A stretch of DNA of 64,000 nt from Flammeovirgaceae bacterium (GTDB taxonomy: Bacteria; Bacteroidota; Bacteroidia; Cytophagales; Cyclobacteriaceae), in the NCBI GenBank assembly GCA_021299455.1, contig JAJTGQ010000051.1, positions 17,755 to 81,754 of the forward strand, in the 5' to 3' direction. Positions 25,348 to 34,696 of this stretch are shown piece after piece. Each line of letters opens with the position of its first letter. Within the stretch, counting starts at the first letter, position 1. Under the pieces are notes generated by a model. It saw only the letters and a program-made list of their open reading frames with translations. It was not told the origin of the DNA and ran no database searches. A program made the translations under genes and the position numbers.

Positions 25348-26844
25348 CTATTTCTTTTCTTTCTTAAACACCATCCCTTCAAAATCCACCTTCTCAATTT
25401 TCCCTGATGTATCTAAACTAAAGTTGGCGAGGGCACTCCCATACCAATCTTTTTCATACATGCCCCTAAACGTGTCGTAGTGCCAATGAGACAATGTGGC
25501 ATTTAAAAAATTATTGGCTGAAAACTTCAGCATGCCATTGCTCACCGTAATTTCCAGTTCACCGTACAATGGATCCGTGTATTTTCCTGCATACTCTTCC
25601 AGCGGTTTTGTTGGATTAGTGTTAGTCACTCGCTTAGCTTCAAAATCTTTCTCTTCCTTTTCGTTTTTCTGTTTTATTCCAGAATACAATTTTAAAAACT
25701 CAATGCTCCAATCTCTGTTGCCCCCCAGAGCAAAAAAATCAAAGGTTTTATAGACCAATGCTTGCCTGACTTCTGCGTGATCATAATTACCAAACACATA
25801 AATACCTAATTTGGAGTCTGGCAACTGTGCGTGAATGGCTACTTCTCCCGCCAAGCTTCCTGTATGATAGTTGATTTTCTTTCCTTTATAATCATGTTGA
25901 AACCAACCCAATCCATACGTGGTCCAGTTTGGTTTAATCAATTGCATGGTGGGATAGAATTCATTCGCAGGCACGAGCACCTGGGGTTTGAATAATTCCT
26001 TCCAGGTGCCTGCTTTCAAAAGTCGGCCACCTTCGTATTTACTGCTGTCAAGCATGCACGCCATCCACTTGCCCATGTCTTCAATGGAAGCATTCACACT
26101 TCCTGCGGGGCCAATCTCATCGGCAATGGTTGGCTCGATGGCCTTGATGGAACCGTTGACCATATAATGTGGTTTAGAGTGGTTGGGATTTTGCGCCTTT
26201 TTAAGGGTTGAAAAAGTTCTCGTCATTTTCAGCGGTTGAAAAATTCTGGTCTGAATAAAATCTTCCCATTTTTGATCCGATAATTTTTCAATCACTTTCC
26301 CAGCTGCCAAGTAAAAAATATTTTGGTAAATGAAACTTGACCGCAGGGAGTAGCTGGGTTCAACTTGTTGCATTTTACGCAATACTTCATCGGCAGGTAT
26401 ATTCATCACACCCCACAGAAAATCCGCATTTCCTACGCCACTGTTGTGAGTAAAAAGATCACGGATTTTTAATTCGCGGGTTACATAAGGATCGGCCAAC
26501 TGAAATTCTGGCAGGTATTTGACCACTGCATCGTCCCACTTCACTTTTCCCTCATCAACTAGAATGCCCATGCACACAGCAGTCATTGCTTTGGTGGTAG
26601 AAGCGCACGCAAAAAGTGTTTGTGTGTCCACCATATCTTTTGTGCCTAGTTCCCTTACACCATATCCTTTTGCAAAAATCAATTTACCGCCTTTTACCAC
26701 GGCCACAGCCATGCCGGGCACTTGCCACTCTAGTCGTGATTTTTCTACATACGCATCAAATTCTTTTAGTTGAGCCATGGGTGGTTGCGCCCAAGCAGAA
26801 TAGTTTATTAGAAAAAAGGAAAAGTAGGTGAGGAGCTTTTTCAT
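25348..26844 (-). CDS. Class C beta-lactamase-like serine hydrolase with C-terminal DUF3471-type domain
   Basis: 498 residues. Signal peptide (LLTYFSFFLINYSAWAQ), then catalytic Ser82-Thr-Thr-Lys85, Tyr173-Gln-Asn175 and a HTGSLAG box, as in class C beta-lactamase / D-aminopeptidase / esterase proteins of the periplasm. The last roughly 100 residues (LEEYAGKYTDPLYGELEITVSNGMLKF) form the lipocalin-like domain often appended to these hydrolases. The physiological substrate (peptide, ester or lactam) cannot be told from sequence. Monocistronic. Confidence 0.88.
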   Translation of the reverse strand: MKKLLTYFSFFLINYSAWAQPPMAQLKEFDAYVEKSRLEWQVPGMAVAVVKGGKLIFAKGYGVRELGTKDMVDTQTLFACASTTKAMTAVCMGILVDEGKVKWDDAVVKYLPEFQLADPYVTRELKIRDLFTHNSGVGNADFLWGVMNIPADEVLRKMQQVEPSYSLRSSFIYQNIFYLAAGKVIEKLSDQKWEDFIQTRIFQPLKMTRTFSTLKKAQNPNHSKPHYMVNGSIKAIEPTIADEIGPAGSVNASIEDMGKWMACMLDSSKYEGGRLLKAGTWKELFKPQVLVPANEFYPTMQLIKPNWTTYGLGWFQHDYKGKKINYHTGSLAGEVAIHAQLPDSKLGIYVFGNYDHAEVRQALVYKTFDFFALGGNRDWSIEFLKLYSGIKQKNEKEEKDFEAKRVTNTNPTKPLEEYAGKYTDPLYGELEITVSNGMLKFSANNFLNATLSHWHYDTFRGMYEKDWYGSALANFSLDTSGKIEKVDFEGMVFKKEKK

Positions 26845-26887
26845 ACAATTTTCAATTCAAGCTGTGTAAACTTAACCGAGCCAGTTT

Positions 26888-27145
26888 TTATGTTTCAACA
26901 ATTTGTTTCTTGCTTACGATCCGGAATATAGCGAGTATGGCAATAAGTACCCACACGGTATTAATAAACGTAAACGGGTATGCTTCTTTGTACACACTAT
27001 TAATAATCAGCAGAATGCCACCTGCTAAATTCATCAATTGAAAAATGAGAGAATCGGATTTTATTTTTTGATAGCTATTCAGTCCATAAGCCCCTATGAC
27101 AAGCAAAGAACCAATCCATCCCAAACTGCTAATTAGTATTTCCAT
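26888..27145 (-). CDS. CBU_0592-like small membrane protein
   Basis: 85 residues from the ATG at 27145; a 20-residue upstream extension overlaps the preceding gene and is unlikely. Three hydrophobic helices: SLGWIGSLLVIGAYGLNSY, FQLMNLAGGILLIINSVY and FTFINTVWVLIAILAIFRIV, matching the CBU_0592 family of small inner-membrane proteins of unknown role. Its start codon overlaps the stop of the SMP-30-like gene by one base (TAATG), so both are co-expressed. Confidence 0.75.
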   Translation of the reverse strand: MEILISSLGWIGSLLVIGAYGLNSYQKIKSDSLIFQLMNLAGGILLIINSVYKEAYPFTFINTVWVLIAILAIFRIVSKKQIVET

Positions 27146-28149
27146 TATTTTCTTAATTGAATTCGCAAAATGTTCATGTCGTTGGTGACGAAGAGCGTTT
27201 TGCAATCAGCAGTGAGTGCACAATTGGATGTGGCTTCTTCTACTTTTATTTTTCCTAACAATTCACCGCTCCCACTAAATATCCAAACCCCTCCAGGGCC
27301 AGTAGCAAAAATGTTACCCAGTGCATCCACTTTCATTCCATCGGGCAGGCCTTTTTCTGTTGATCCTATATTAGTGGCATCGTATAGAATCTTACCTGAA
27401 ACGATTTCGAGCGAATCGTTTAGTTGATATTCATACCACCTGGCTTTTTCGGGATCGGAGTTGGCAACATATAGTTTTTTATGATCGGGTGAAAAGGCGA
27501 TGCCATTGGGCCGAGTCAGTGAATCGATCAACAGCCGCACCTGACCATTTGCTTTTGCGCAGTAAACCCCCTGGAACGCAATTTCTTTGGAGGAATCTGC
27601 CATGTTTTTCACTAATCCATAAGGAGGATCGGTAAAGAAAAAATTGTCGTTGTAGAACACAACATCGTTTGGGCTGTTGAATCGCTTGCCGTTATATTTA
27701 TCAGCAATCGTTATGAATTCCGCTTTTGGTTGGTCGATGGGTGAGTTCATCAACGCTATTCTGCGATCGCCATGTTGACAAAGTATCAGATTCCCTTTAT
27801 CATCTAATGCGAGTCCGTTGGAACCGGATTCGCCCCCATGCGCTATTTGTGCTGTGAACCCCGAGGGGTGCAAGTATTTTGTTGCTCCTTCTTTTTCTGT
27901 CCACTGGTAGATCGTATTAGCTGGCACATCGGAAAACAAGAGCATTTGCTTGTCTTCCAACCAAAGTGGGCCTTCGCTCCATTCATAACCTTGAGCGATC
28001 ACCGAAACCGTTACTTCGTTGGACATGACCGCATCGAGCGAAGGACTAACACGCTCGAAAGAAATCGTCAAGCTTGTTTGTTGAACTTCTTTCTTGGGGC
28101 TACAGTTGACTAGCAAAGCTGCAAGGATACAGGCGTAATAAATCTTCAT
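27145..28149 (-). CDS. SMP-30/gluconolactonase-like lipoprotein
   Basis: 334 residues. Lipoprotein leader (CILAALLVNC, Cys16), then a six-bladed propeller of the SMP-30/LRE family: EGPLWLEDKQMLLFSDVPANTIYQW, NGLALDDKGNLILCQHGDRRIAL, FNSPNDVVFYNDNFFFTDPPYG, RPNGIAFSPDHKKLYVANSD and KGLPDGMKVDALGNIFATGPGGVWIF. The metal ligands (Glu in EGP, Asn in SPND, Asp in PDGMKVD) are present. Hydrolyses sugar lactones or related esters in the periplasm or at the cell surface; natural substrate unknown. Confidence 0.88.
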   Translation of the reverse strand: MKIYYACILAALLVNCSPKKEVQQTSLTISFERVSPSLDAVMSNEVTVSVIAQGYEWSEGPLWLEDKQMLLFSDVPANTIYQWTEKEGATKYLHPSGFTAQIAHGGESGSNGLALDDKGNLILCQHGDRRIALMNSPIDQPKAEFITIADKYNGKRFNSPNDVVFYNDNFFFTDPPYGLVKNMADSSKEIAFQGVYCAKANGQVRLLIDSLTRPNGIAFSPDHKKLYVANSDPEKARWYEYQLNDSLEIVSGKILYDATNIGSTEKGLPDGMKVDALGNIFATGPGGVWIFSGSGELLGKIKVEEATSNCALTADCKTLFVTNDMNILRIQLRK

Positions 28150-28221
28150 TGAGTGATGTTAATTTTTAAGTTTTATGAATTGATAAATTTAAAGTTTATT
28201 TGGAGATAAATAGATGGATCG

Positions 28222-29952
28222 ATGAACAATGTGATAGAAGTGCCAGTAAGGCCAACGCGTAACTTTTTACCTGAAGACTTTAAAGTATCGACTTGGGAAG
28301 CATTAAAGCCCTATTTGGATAAATTGGTGGAACAAAAGCTCAACACAGCTGCCGATTTGAAAAAATGGCTCCAGCATAGAAGTGAACTGGAGTCTGTATT
28401 AAGCGAAGATCTGGGCTGGCGTTACATCCGTATGACGTGCTTTACAGAAAACGAAGAATATAGTAAGAGTTATCAGGATTTTGTTCAGCATATTCAACCA
28501 CAAGCTGCGCCTTATTCGGATTTGTTAAATAAAAAAGCGTTGGAATCTCCTTGGTTGAGCCAACTTGAAAAAGAGCCTGGCTATGACATGATGATTCGAA
28601 ACTTGAAAAAGGAAGTAGAATTATACCGTGAAGAGAATATACCCTTGATGACGGAGATTACCACGGAGACGCAAAAGTATGCATCTATTTCCGGGGCTAT
28701 GATGGTAGAACTAAACGGGCAGGAGATGACGTTGCAGCAAGCAGCCGTGATCTTGATGTCAACTGATCGCCATAAGCGCGAAGAAGTCTACCATAAAATC
28801 TCTGCGCGCAGGCTGCAAGATAAAGACACGTTGAATGAATTGTTCTCTAAATTAGTTGGGCTACGCCACCAGGTTTCTTTGAATGCAGATTTTTCCAACT
28901 TTAGAGATTACATGTTCAAGGCGTATGGTCGTTTTGATTACACGCCCAAAGACTGTTTTAATTTTCATGAAGCAATTGAATCGGAAGTGGTGCCCATCTT
29001 GAATGAGTTATCGAAAGTGCGGAAAGAGTTGTTGGGAGTACCACAGCTTCGCCCGTGGGATAAGGCAGTTGATGCAGAAGGCCGTGAAGCGTTGAAAGCT
29101 TTTAAAGATGGCAAAGAACTCACTGAGCGATCGATTGATTGCTTTACCAAATTAGATCCTTATTTGGGTCAGTGTTTGTCTATCATGAAGTCGATGGGTC
29201 ATTTAGATTTGGAATCAAGGAAAGGAAAAGCTCCCGGTGGTTACAATTATCCGTTGGCTGAAATCGGGGTGCCATTTATTTTTATGAACGCCACCAGTAC
29301 CATGCGCGACATGACAACGATTATGCATGAAGGCGGCCATGCCGTTCATAACTTTCTTACAAAGGATCTAGAGCTTAATGATTTTAAATCGCCACCGATG
29401 GAGGTAGCCGAGTTGGCTTCGATGGCGATGGAGTTGATATCAATGGATCAATGGCACATCTTTTTCCCTAGTGAGCAAGACTTGAAGCGAGCCAAACGAG
29501 AGCAGTTGGAAGATATTATTGAAACATTACCCTGGGTAGCCACGATCGACAAATTCCAACATTGGATTTATGAGAATCCTACACATTCGCTGGAAGACAG
29601 AAAACGGAACTGGAACAACACCTTTGATCAGTTTGCAGATACTGTCACGGATTGGGCTGGGTTACAAGAAGCGAAAGATTATTTGTGGCAGAAGCAGTTG
29701 CATTTATATGAAGTCCCATTCTATTATATTGAGTATGGCATGGCTCAGTTGGGTGCGATTGCTGTATGGAGAAATTATAAATTGGATAAGCAAAAAGGTC
29801 TTCAGGGCTATATGAATGCCTTGAAATTGGGGTACACGAAATCAATACCGGAGATATATCAAGCAGCAGGTATCAAATTTGATTTTAGCAAAAAGTACAT
29901 TAAAGAGTTGATGGATTTTGTGAGAAGAGAATTGGGTAAGATTCAATCATAA
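28222..29952 (+). CDS. M3 family oligoendopeptidase
   Basis: 576 residues, normal for PepF/M3B peptidases. Zinc motif His369-Glu370-x-x-His373 (MHEGGHAVH) with the downstream glutamate in MEVAELASMAMEL. Cytoplasmic, cleaves short peptides. The preceding bases are AT-rich and divergent from the SMP-30 gene. The last six bases overlap the stop of the convergent RelE-type toxin gene. Confidence 0.93.
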   Translation: MNNVIEVPVRPTRNFLPEDFKVSTWEALKPYLDKLVEQKLNTAADLKKWLQHRSELESVLSEDLGWRYIRMTCFTENEEYSKSYQDFVQHIQPQAAPYSDLLNKKALESPWLSQLEKEPGYDMMIRNLKKEVELYREENIPLMTEITTETQKYASISGAMMVELNGQEMTLQQAAVILMSTDRHKREEVYHKISARRLQDKDTLNELFSKLVGLRHQVSLNADFSNFRDYMFKAYGRFDYTPKDCFNFHEAIESEVVPILNELSKVRKELLGVPQLRPWDKAVDAEGREALKAFKDGKELTERSIDCFTKLDPYLGQCLSIMKSMGHLDLESRKGKAPGGYNYPLAEIGVPFIFMNATSTMRDMTTIMHEGGHAVHNFLTKDLELNDFKSPPMEVAELASMAMELISMDQWHIFFPSEQDLKRAKREQLEDIIETLPWVATIDKFQHWIYENPTHSLEDRKRNWNNTFDQFADTVTDWAGLQEAKDYLWQKQLHLYEVPFYYIEYGMAQLGAIAVWRNYKLDKQKGLQGYMNALKLGYTKSIPEIYQAAGIKFDFSKKYIKELMDFVRRELGKIQS

Positions 29953-30204
29953 ATAGATGTCCTTTCGATTGCCAACATCTATAACTTCTACAAGGAGGAC
30001 TTTATCGAAGATTGTGTAGATTACTCTATAGTCGCCAATTCTGATTCGAAAGCCTTCTCTTCCCTTTAGCTTCTTACAGCCGAGAGGTCTAGGATTGAAA
30101 GCTAGTGACTCAATTGATTTCAGAATCGGAGTGGAAATGGCATCAGAAAGCTTGTCGAGTTGTTTGGCAGCACCCTTAGTTAAGGTGACGGTGTACTTTC
30201 TCAT
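29947..30204 (-). CDS. RelE/ParE-family toxin
   Basis: 85 residues: YTVTLTKGAAKQLDKLSDAISTPILKSIESLAFNPRPLGCKKLKGREGFRIRIGDYRVIYTIFDKVLLVEVIDVGNRKDIY, a complete RelE-type ribonuclease fold with the basic active-site residues and the GNRKDIY end. It overlaps the antitoxin gene upstream by 29 bases, antitoxin first, forming a type II TA pair. It is convergent with the oligoendopeptidase gene. Confidence 0.92.
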   Translation of the reverse strand: MRKYTVTLTKGAAKQLDKLSDAISTPILKSIESLAFNPRPLGCKKLKGREGFRIRIGDYRVIYTIFDKVLLVEVIDVGNRKDIYL

Positions 30205-30415
30205 TTCTCAATTTGCGTTTTTTCTGGTAGTCTAATAACGAAATTCGACTTCCATCATCCTCTTTGCGCGCTTTGTCAAAAGCACGTATATCGTCTAACT
30301 CCTCGAGGCTGTCCAATAACTTATTGTAATCCTTTAAAGTGAGGAGTACGCCCACCTTTTTTCCTTCGGTATTAGTAATAAATTGAGCTTTCATGCTGTA
30401 TTTAGGTAATGCCAT
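30176..30415 (-). CDS. Antitoxin of the RelE-type pair
   Basis: 79 residues from the ATG at 30415. A Phd/YefM-like start (MKAQFITNTEGKKVGVLLTLKDYNKLLDSLEELDDIRAFDKAR) and a charged C-terminal tail that would wrap the toxin. A TACCTTTG -7 box (30426-30419) lies three bases before this ATG, which argues against a start further upstream; an ATG at 30394 is the other candidate. It is expected to repress its own promoter. Confidence 0.82.
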   Translation of the reverse strand: MALPKYSMKAQFITNTEGKKVGVLLTLKDYNKLLDSLEELDDIRAFDKARKEDDGSRISLLDYQKKRKLRNEKVHRHLN

Positions 30416-30457
30416 AACCAAAGGTAAAGAATAATTCTAAAATCAGTTCTGGTTACT

Positions 30458-30907
30458 CTACCCTCTGCACTTATCTAATAAATCACTTAACTGCGTTGCT
30501 TCCGTTTTTGTCAGGTGAAAGACGGCTAAATCGTTTTCGTCCATTTTACCATCTATCTTTTTCAGCAACGCAAGACCTGGCTCTGTAATCAGTACGTCTA
30601 CAGCACGTTTGTCCTTGGGGCACTGATTTTTGGTAACTAGTTTTTTTAAGACGAGGCGATCCAAGAGCCTGGACACGTCTGAGTTCTTGTCCAGCATTCT
30701 GTTTTTGATTTCTGCACCTGATATTTTATTAGGAAGTTGCCCGCGCAGAATGCGGAGGATGTTGAACTGTTGGTTAGTAATTCCGTATTCTTTAAAGAAG
30801 TTTTTATTTCGATCATCCAGCCAAGCGGCTGTGTAGAGTAGGTTGACAGCTACTTTGTGGTGTACATTGCGAAATTTAGGTTGCTGTATTTCTTCTTCGA
30901 TTTTCAT
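30458..30907 (-). CDS. MarR-family transcriptional regulator
   Basis: 149 residues: a standard MarR winged helix (GITNQQFNILRILRGQLPNKISGAEIKNRMLDKNSDVSRLLDRLVLKKLVTKNQCPKDKRAVDVLITEPGLALLKKI) with the DKRAVD wing. It follows the YceI gene, a frequent pairing in Bacteroidota, and probably controls it. A perfect 12-bp palindrome lies upstream of YceI (31586-31597). A terminator separates the two genes. Confidence 0.9.
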   Translation of the reverse strand: MKIEEEIQQPKFRNVHHKVAVNLLYTAAWLDDRNKNFFKEYGITNQQFNILRILRGQLPNKISGAEIKNRMLDKNSDVSRLLDRLVLKKLVTKNQCPKDKRAVDVLITEPGLALLKKIDGKMDENDLAVFHLTKTEATQLSDLLDKCRG

Positions 30908-30918
30908 GATGTTGATCT

Positions 30919-30953
30919 AAAAAAAATCCACGACCTTTCTCGAAGCCGTGGAT
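30919..30953 (-). terminator. Terminator after yceI
   Basis: ATCCACG (30926-30932) pairs with CGTGGAT (30947-30953); on the minus strand the stem is followed by a run of eight T. Located 20 bases after the YceI stop. Confidence 0.8.
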
Positions 30954-30972
30954 CTTTTTCATTACGCTTAAA

Positions 30973-31542
30973 TTAGTTTTTAGCAAATTCAGCATTTGCT
31001 GTGATAACCACTTCCTCGCTTAAGATAGCACTTGGATACTTTGCACCGATATTGAAATCAGCTCTTTTAATGATTCCTGAAACTTTAAATCCGGCAACAG
31101 TTTTTTGGTTATAGGGATGAACGACTGGACCATTTACAATCACATCTAACGTCACAGGTTTAGTTATGCCATGCATGGTAAGATCACCAACTAACTTGTA
31201 CTTTTTGCCCTCCACTTTTGTAAGTGATTTGCCTTTGAAGGTAAGAGTTCCAAATTTTGGTGCATCGAAGAAGTCTTCATTCTTCAAGTGTTTGTCGCGA
31301 CCTTCGCTATTTGTGTTAATGCTGTTTACGTCAGCGCTGAATTCGATGGCGGCATCACTGAAGTCTTCTTTTGAAGAAGTTAGTTTTGCATCGAAAGAGT
31401 TAAAAGCACCTTCTACATCAGAAATCATGAGGTGAGTAATGCCAAAGCCTACTTTAGCGTGCGACTTATCCAATGTCCACGTTTGAGCAGAGACTGTCCC
31501 AGCTACTAATAGTGCGAGTAATAGTGTGTTAAATTTTTTCAT
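30973..31542 (-). CDS. YceI family protein
   Basis: 189 residues from the ATG at 31542, which starts a clean signal peptide (MKKFNTLLLALLVAGTVSAQ). The mature part is a YceI lipocalin-like barrel: WTLDKSHAKVGFGITHLMISDVEGAFNSFDAKLTSSKEDFSDAAIEFSADVNSINTNSEGRDKHLKNEDFFDAPKFGTLTFKG, ending in a final strand. Family members bind isoprenoid chains or amides in the periplasm and respond to stress. Regulated probably by the MarR gene next door. Confidence 0.93.
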   Translation of the reverse strand: MKKFNTLLLALLVAGTVSAQTWTLDKSHAKVGFGITHLMISDVEGAFNSFDAKLTSSKEDFSDAAIEFSADVNSINTNSEGRDKHLKNEDFFDAPKFGTLTFKGKSLTKVEGKKYKLVGDLTMHGITKPVTLDVIVNGPVVHPYNQKTVAGFKVSGIIKRADFNIGAKYPSAILSEEVVITANAEFAKN

Positions 31543-31585
31543 GGTTTTGTTTGTTTTGTGCAAGTATAACGGAAGTTCTAAATAT

Positions 31586-31597
31586 ATGTTTAAACAT
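31586..31597. promoter_or_regulatory. Palindrome upstream of yceI, candidate MarR operator
   Basis: ATGTTTAAACAT is a perfect 12-bp palindrome 44 bases upstream of the YceI start. A TATACTTG (one mismatch to TAnnTTTG) lies between it and the gene. Confidence 0.45.
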
Positions 31598-31642
31598 GCA
31601 TTTTATTTTTTATAACTGCTTGATAAAGAGCTAGAAAAAATT

Positions 31643-33868
31643 CTATAAATTTAACCAGTAGGTAAATTTGAGGACGATTGCGCGGAGCTTTGGCTGCCAA
31701 CTTTGGTATTGAATACCATCTTTTAGTTCGTCACTGGCAAAGTAGTTGTCGGTATAGGAGATGAATAGATCGGAGACTGGCCGGAACCGCCACTGAAGTC
31801 TGGAGTTGATGTTTACGTTATTGATTTGGTTGTTGTACTGGACAAACGTGGTCCAAAAGACATTGCGCGAGAAGGTAATATCAAAGCGAGGGCCTACAAG
31901 TACCAATTCGGCACTCTTATAGGGTGCGGGAAGGTTGATTTTGTTGTAGCTGTAGTTCAGTGAAAGAACTGCATAAGGCTGGGCTCGATAGTTAATAGTC
32001 CCGGAGAAATTTAACCGATTTCCATTGAAGTACTCTCCAGAACGGGTTGCTATATCGAAGAAAAACTTTTTTCGAGCATCTGAGAAGTAGTTTGCCACGA
32101 CCACTTTGTTTGTATAATCAGTTCCATTGGCAAGCTCCAAACCGCCTGTGTTGGTTGGGTCAAAGGCACTAAAAAGATAGACATACTCCTGTCGAAGTCG
32201 AATATTGAACTGAGCAGTGCTCTGAAACCGAATACGATACATGAAGTTAAAATCGTAGTCGGTGATTCCATATTTTTTATTTCCGATCACATCAAAATCT
32301 AGTCCAGGCCCGTGGTTGTTGATAATTCTGGACTGTGGATAAAAGTTATACCAAGTCGTGGGAGCGAGTCTCATATAGTCTTTTCTTCGAGCAAAGCCGA
32401 CCTCGGGATTGTAGTTAGCACCAATATTCATTGCCGTGCCTGATACCTCCCATCGCAACGTATTGTAAGCCAAGCGTGCAGACATGGCGAATGCAGAGTC
32501 AGTTTGGTTATTGGTAAGTGAACGGTGATAGTAAAATTTCCCATTCCATCTGTTGTCTTTGCTCGCAAGATTGTAGTCTAAGCCAATCACCCTATTGAAC
32601 TTTTGCGGGCTAACCAGAAAATCAGCGCCTATCGAGTCTTGAAATGCTTGCTTATTGATAAAAATCATTCCGATGTTGGATCGCGCAAATAATTTTCGTT
32701 GGAAGGTTGCTACGGTATAGTTAGTGGAGGGCAGATTGTTGTTTCTGTCTTCACCCGCTTGCATCGTCAGTAGGCCCACCCGCAAATTGTTATTGACCTT
32801 CCCACTTAGCCGGGCACCAAAGTAGATAGGATTTTCTACGTTCTGTCCCGTGTTTTGATCACGGGTAACCCCAATTCTCCTTGAGAAGAAAGGCCGCATA
32901 CCTTCGCCACCGAAGTCAGAAAATAAGTCTGCGTTCTCCAAAAAGAATTGCCTCCGCTCTGGAAAGAAAATTTCAAACCGGTCTAGGTTAGTCACCTGCT
33001 GGTCTACCTCGACTTGCGAAAAATCCGGGTTAATAGTTAAATCTAAATTTAGGGCGGGGCCCAAAGCAATTTTCGCATCTCCGCCCCATGCAAAGCTCTC
33101 GCTCTGTGGTTCATTTTTTTCAAAATTCTGATTGATGCGAGCTGCGGCATAAGGTATCAGGGATACATTTGATCCCGGTTTATCAAGTGGTTTATCCCAG
33201 ATTAATGGCCGGGTGAATGCCAGCGAAATCAAAGGGAAATTTCTTGGGATGGGCGCCCAGGTCGAACGTTCGGCATTTGCGCTATTGATTCTGTAGAAGT
33301 TAACATTCCATGAACTTAGCCCGTGTTTATATCTTAATGACTTAAACGGTATGGCAAACTCACACACCCATTTGCCATCCAGGATTTTTGCTTCCGAATA
33401 CCATTTATTGTCCCAGTTTAATGAGAGGTCCGACTGCGCTCCACTTCCACCATTTGCGACCAGCCCCTCACGTTGCACTCCGTAGGGATTTACTCCAAAC
33501 TGAAAAGAGTTTGTGTTGTCTTTAAATGTGTCGAATTGAACGACAAAAGAATCATTTGCTTCCCCCCTAAAATCTCTGCGAAGCGAAGGGGTCACATAGG
33601 TGTCTTTCTCTTTGCTGTGCAGGATAGCGTACAAGTAGATGAAGCTATCATCGTAGGTCATACGAACTTCCGTTTGGGCTTGTGCGTAGGACGAGTCAAA
33701 CGGAAAAAATTGTTTGAAGTGGTTGGCTACTTCGGCATCTCTCCAAACCGCCTCGTTCATTTCGGCATCCACGACTATCCGTTCAGCCGTTTTTTTTATG
33801 TTTAGTCCGGGTAGTTGGGCCCAAACTTGGACCGAGCACACCAGAAGCAAAAACAACAAACGACCCAT
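31643..33868 (-). CDS. DUF5916 outer-membrane protein with CBM9-like N-terminal domain
   Basis: 741 residues. Signal peptide (GRLLFLLLVCSVQVWAQ), CBM9-like segment (ERIVVDAEMNEAVWRDAEVANHFKQFFPFD), DUF5916 core (NLDLTINPDFSQVEVDQQVTNLDRFEIFFPERRQFFLENADLF, FFSRRIGVT) and a terminal ALVLKF-type strand (IVLKFTYWLNL) for outer-membrane insertion. Paralogue of 20983-23268, sharing the same domain order and end. Function not established. Confidence 0.85.
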   Translation of the reverse strand: MGRLLFLLLVCSVQVWAQLPGLNIKKTAERIVVDAEMNEAVWRDAEVANHFKQFFPFDSSYAQAQTEVRMTYDDSFIYLYAILHSKEKDTYVTPSLRRDFRGEANDSFVVQFDTFKDNTNSFQFGVNPYGVQREGLVANGGSGAQSDLSLNWDNKWYSEAKILDGKWVCEFAIPFKSLRYKHGLSSWNVNFYRINSANAERSTWAPIPRNFPLISLAFTRPLIWDKPLDKPGSNVSLIPYAAARINQNFEKNEPQSESFAWGGDAKIALGPALNLDLTINPDFSQVEVDQQVTNLDRFEIFFPERRQFFLENADLFSDFGGEGMRPFFSRRIGVTRDQNTGQNVENPIYFGARLSGKVNNNLRVGLLTMQAGEDRNNNLPSTNYTVATFQRKLFARSNIGMIFINKQAFQDSIGADFLVSPQKFNRVIGLDYNLASKDNRWNGKFYYHRSLTNNQTDSAFAMSARLAYNTLRWEVSGTAMNIGANYNPEVGFARRKDYMRLAPTTWYNFYPQSRIINNHGPGLDFDVIGNKKYGITDYDFNFMYRIRFQSTAQFNIRLRQEYVYLFSAFDPTNTGGLELANGTDYTNKVVVANYFSDARKKFFFDIATRSGEYFNGNRLNFSGTINYRAQPYAVLSLNYSYNKINLPAPYKSAELVLVGPRFDITFSRNVFWTTFVQYNNQINNVNINSRLQWRFRPVSDLFISYTDNYFASDELKDGIQYQSWQPKLRAIVLKFTYWLNL

Positions 33869-33945
33869 GAATACAAAAATTTTTGCAATGATAGTTGTTT
33901 TTGAGAACCTGAGATGTAGAATTTTTATGAGCGGCCTAGTCAGAC

Positions 33946-34644
33946 CTATAGCTTCAAATAGAAGGCTTTGGTGAGCGATTGGTAGTCAGGTGACCAAGAT
34001 TCACCCGCTCCGTGTAACACCAACTTTTCGTTTTTCAATGGAGCATGGTTCAAAGAAAATTCAAATAGCCAGCGTTCCTGAGGCTTGCCCTCACGGGAAT
34101 AAAAAGCTAGGTGACGTATACAAATCAATCCAGTCAAAGAAGCAATATTCAAAAAGTTTTTTCCTTCAGCATAAGGAAGCACGACAGCTAACCTTCCCTC
34201 TTTGTTTAATAACCTAATAGAATGATCGATTAATTCTTGATAACTCAATGAATGAGTATGTCTCGCTTTTGCGCGATCAGTCGATGGGGGCAATTGACTA
34301 TTGATGAAGTAGGGAGGATTGCTAACGATTATATCGAAAGATTCAAAGCCCTTGAATTCTTGCAAAGATTGCGGAGTTATTTTTATTCGTTTTGCCCAAG
34401 GTGACTGATTACTATTTTCTAAAGCTTGAATAGCATCTTGTTTTTCTATTTCAATGGCCTCTATACAAACATCTTCGCCCGTACGTTGGGCAAGCATCAA
34501 TGCTATTATCCCACAACCCGTTCCAACATCTAAAATTTTCTTTGCATTTGAAATGTCAACCCACGCTCCTAGTAAGACTGCATCCGTCCCCACTTTCATC
34601 GCGCAGCGATCGTCTTCGATAGAGAATTGTTTGAAGCGAAACAT
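33946..34644 (-). CDS. trmN: tRNA1(Val) (adenine(37)-N6)-methyltransferase
   Basis: 232 residues. SAM-binding motif DVGTGCG (39-45) and the N6-adenine methyltransferase motif NPPY (109-112), with the YfiC/TrmN6 start FRFKQFSIEDDRCAMKVGTDAVLLGAW. It methylates A37 of tRNA1(Val). The ATG is preceded within two bases by the repeat arm at 34647-34672. Confidence 0.9.
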   Translation of the reverse strand: MFRFKQFSIEDDRCAMKVGTDAVLLGAWVDISNAKKILDVGTGCGIIALMLAQRTGEDVCIEAIEIEKQDAIQALENSNQSPWAKRIKITPQSLQEFKGFESFDIIVSNPPYFINSQLPPSTDRAKARHTHSLSYQELIDHSIRLLNKEGRLAVVLPYAEGKNFLNIASLTGLICIRHLAFYSREGKPQERWLFEFSLNHAPLKNEKLVLHGAGESWSPDYQSLTKAFYLKL

Positions 34645-34646
34645 GG

Positions 34647-34672
34647 TTCACGCAAGGCGCTAAGTCGCAAAG
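34647..34672. repeat. Left arm of inverted repeat flanking the GxxExxY gene
   Basis: TTCACGC-AAGGCGC...CGCAAAG is matched, with small indels, by the reverse complement of 35091-35109 (TTCACGCTAAGGCGCAAAG). The two arms bracket the GxxExxY gene. Confidence 0.55.
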
Positions 34673-34696
34673 CTCATGATATTGTCAAGAATTATT

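Noticed and set aside
25308..25397. N-terminal extension of the first HigB toxin
   Set aside because: It would overlap the hydrolase gene's 3' end, precede the -7 box, and adds a segment absent from HigB proteins.
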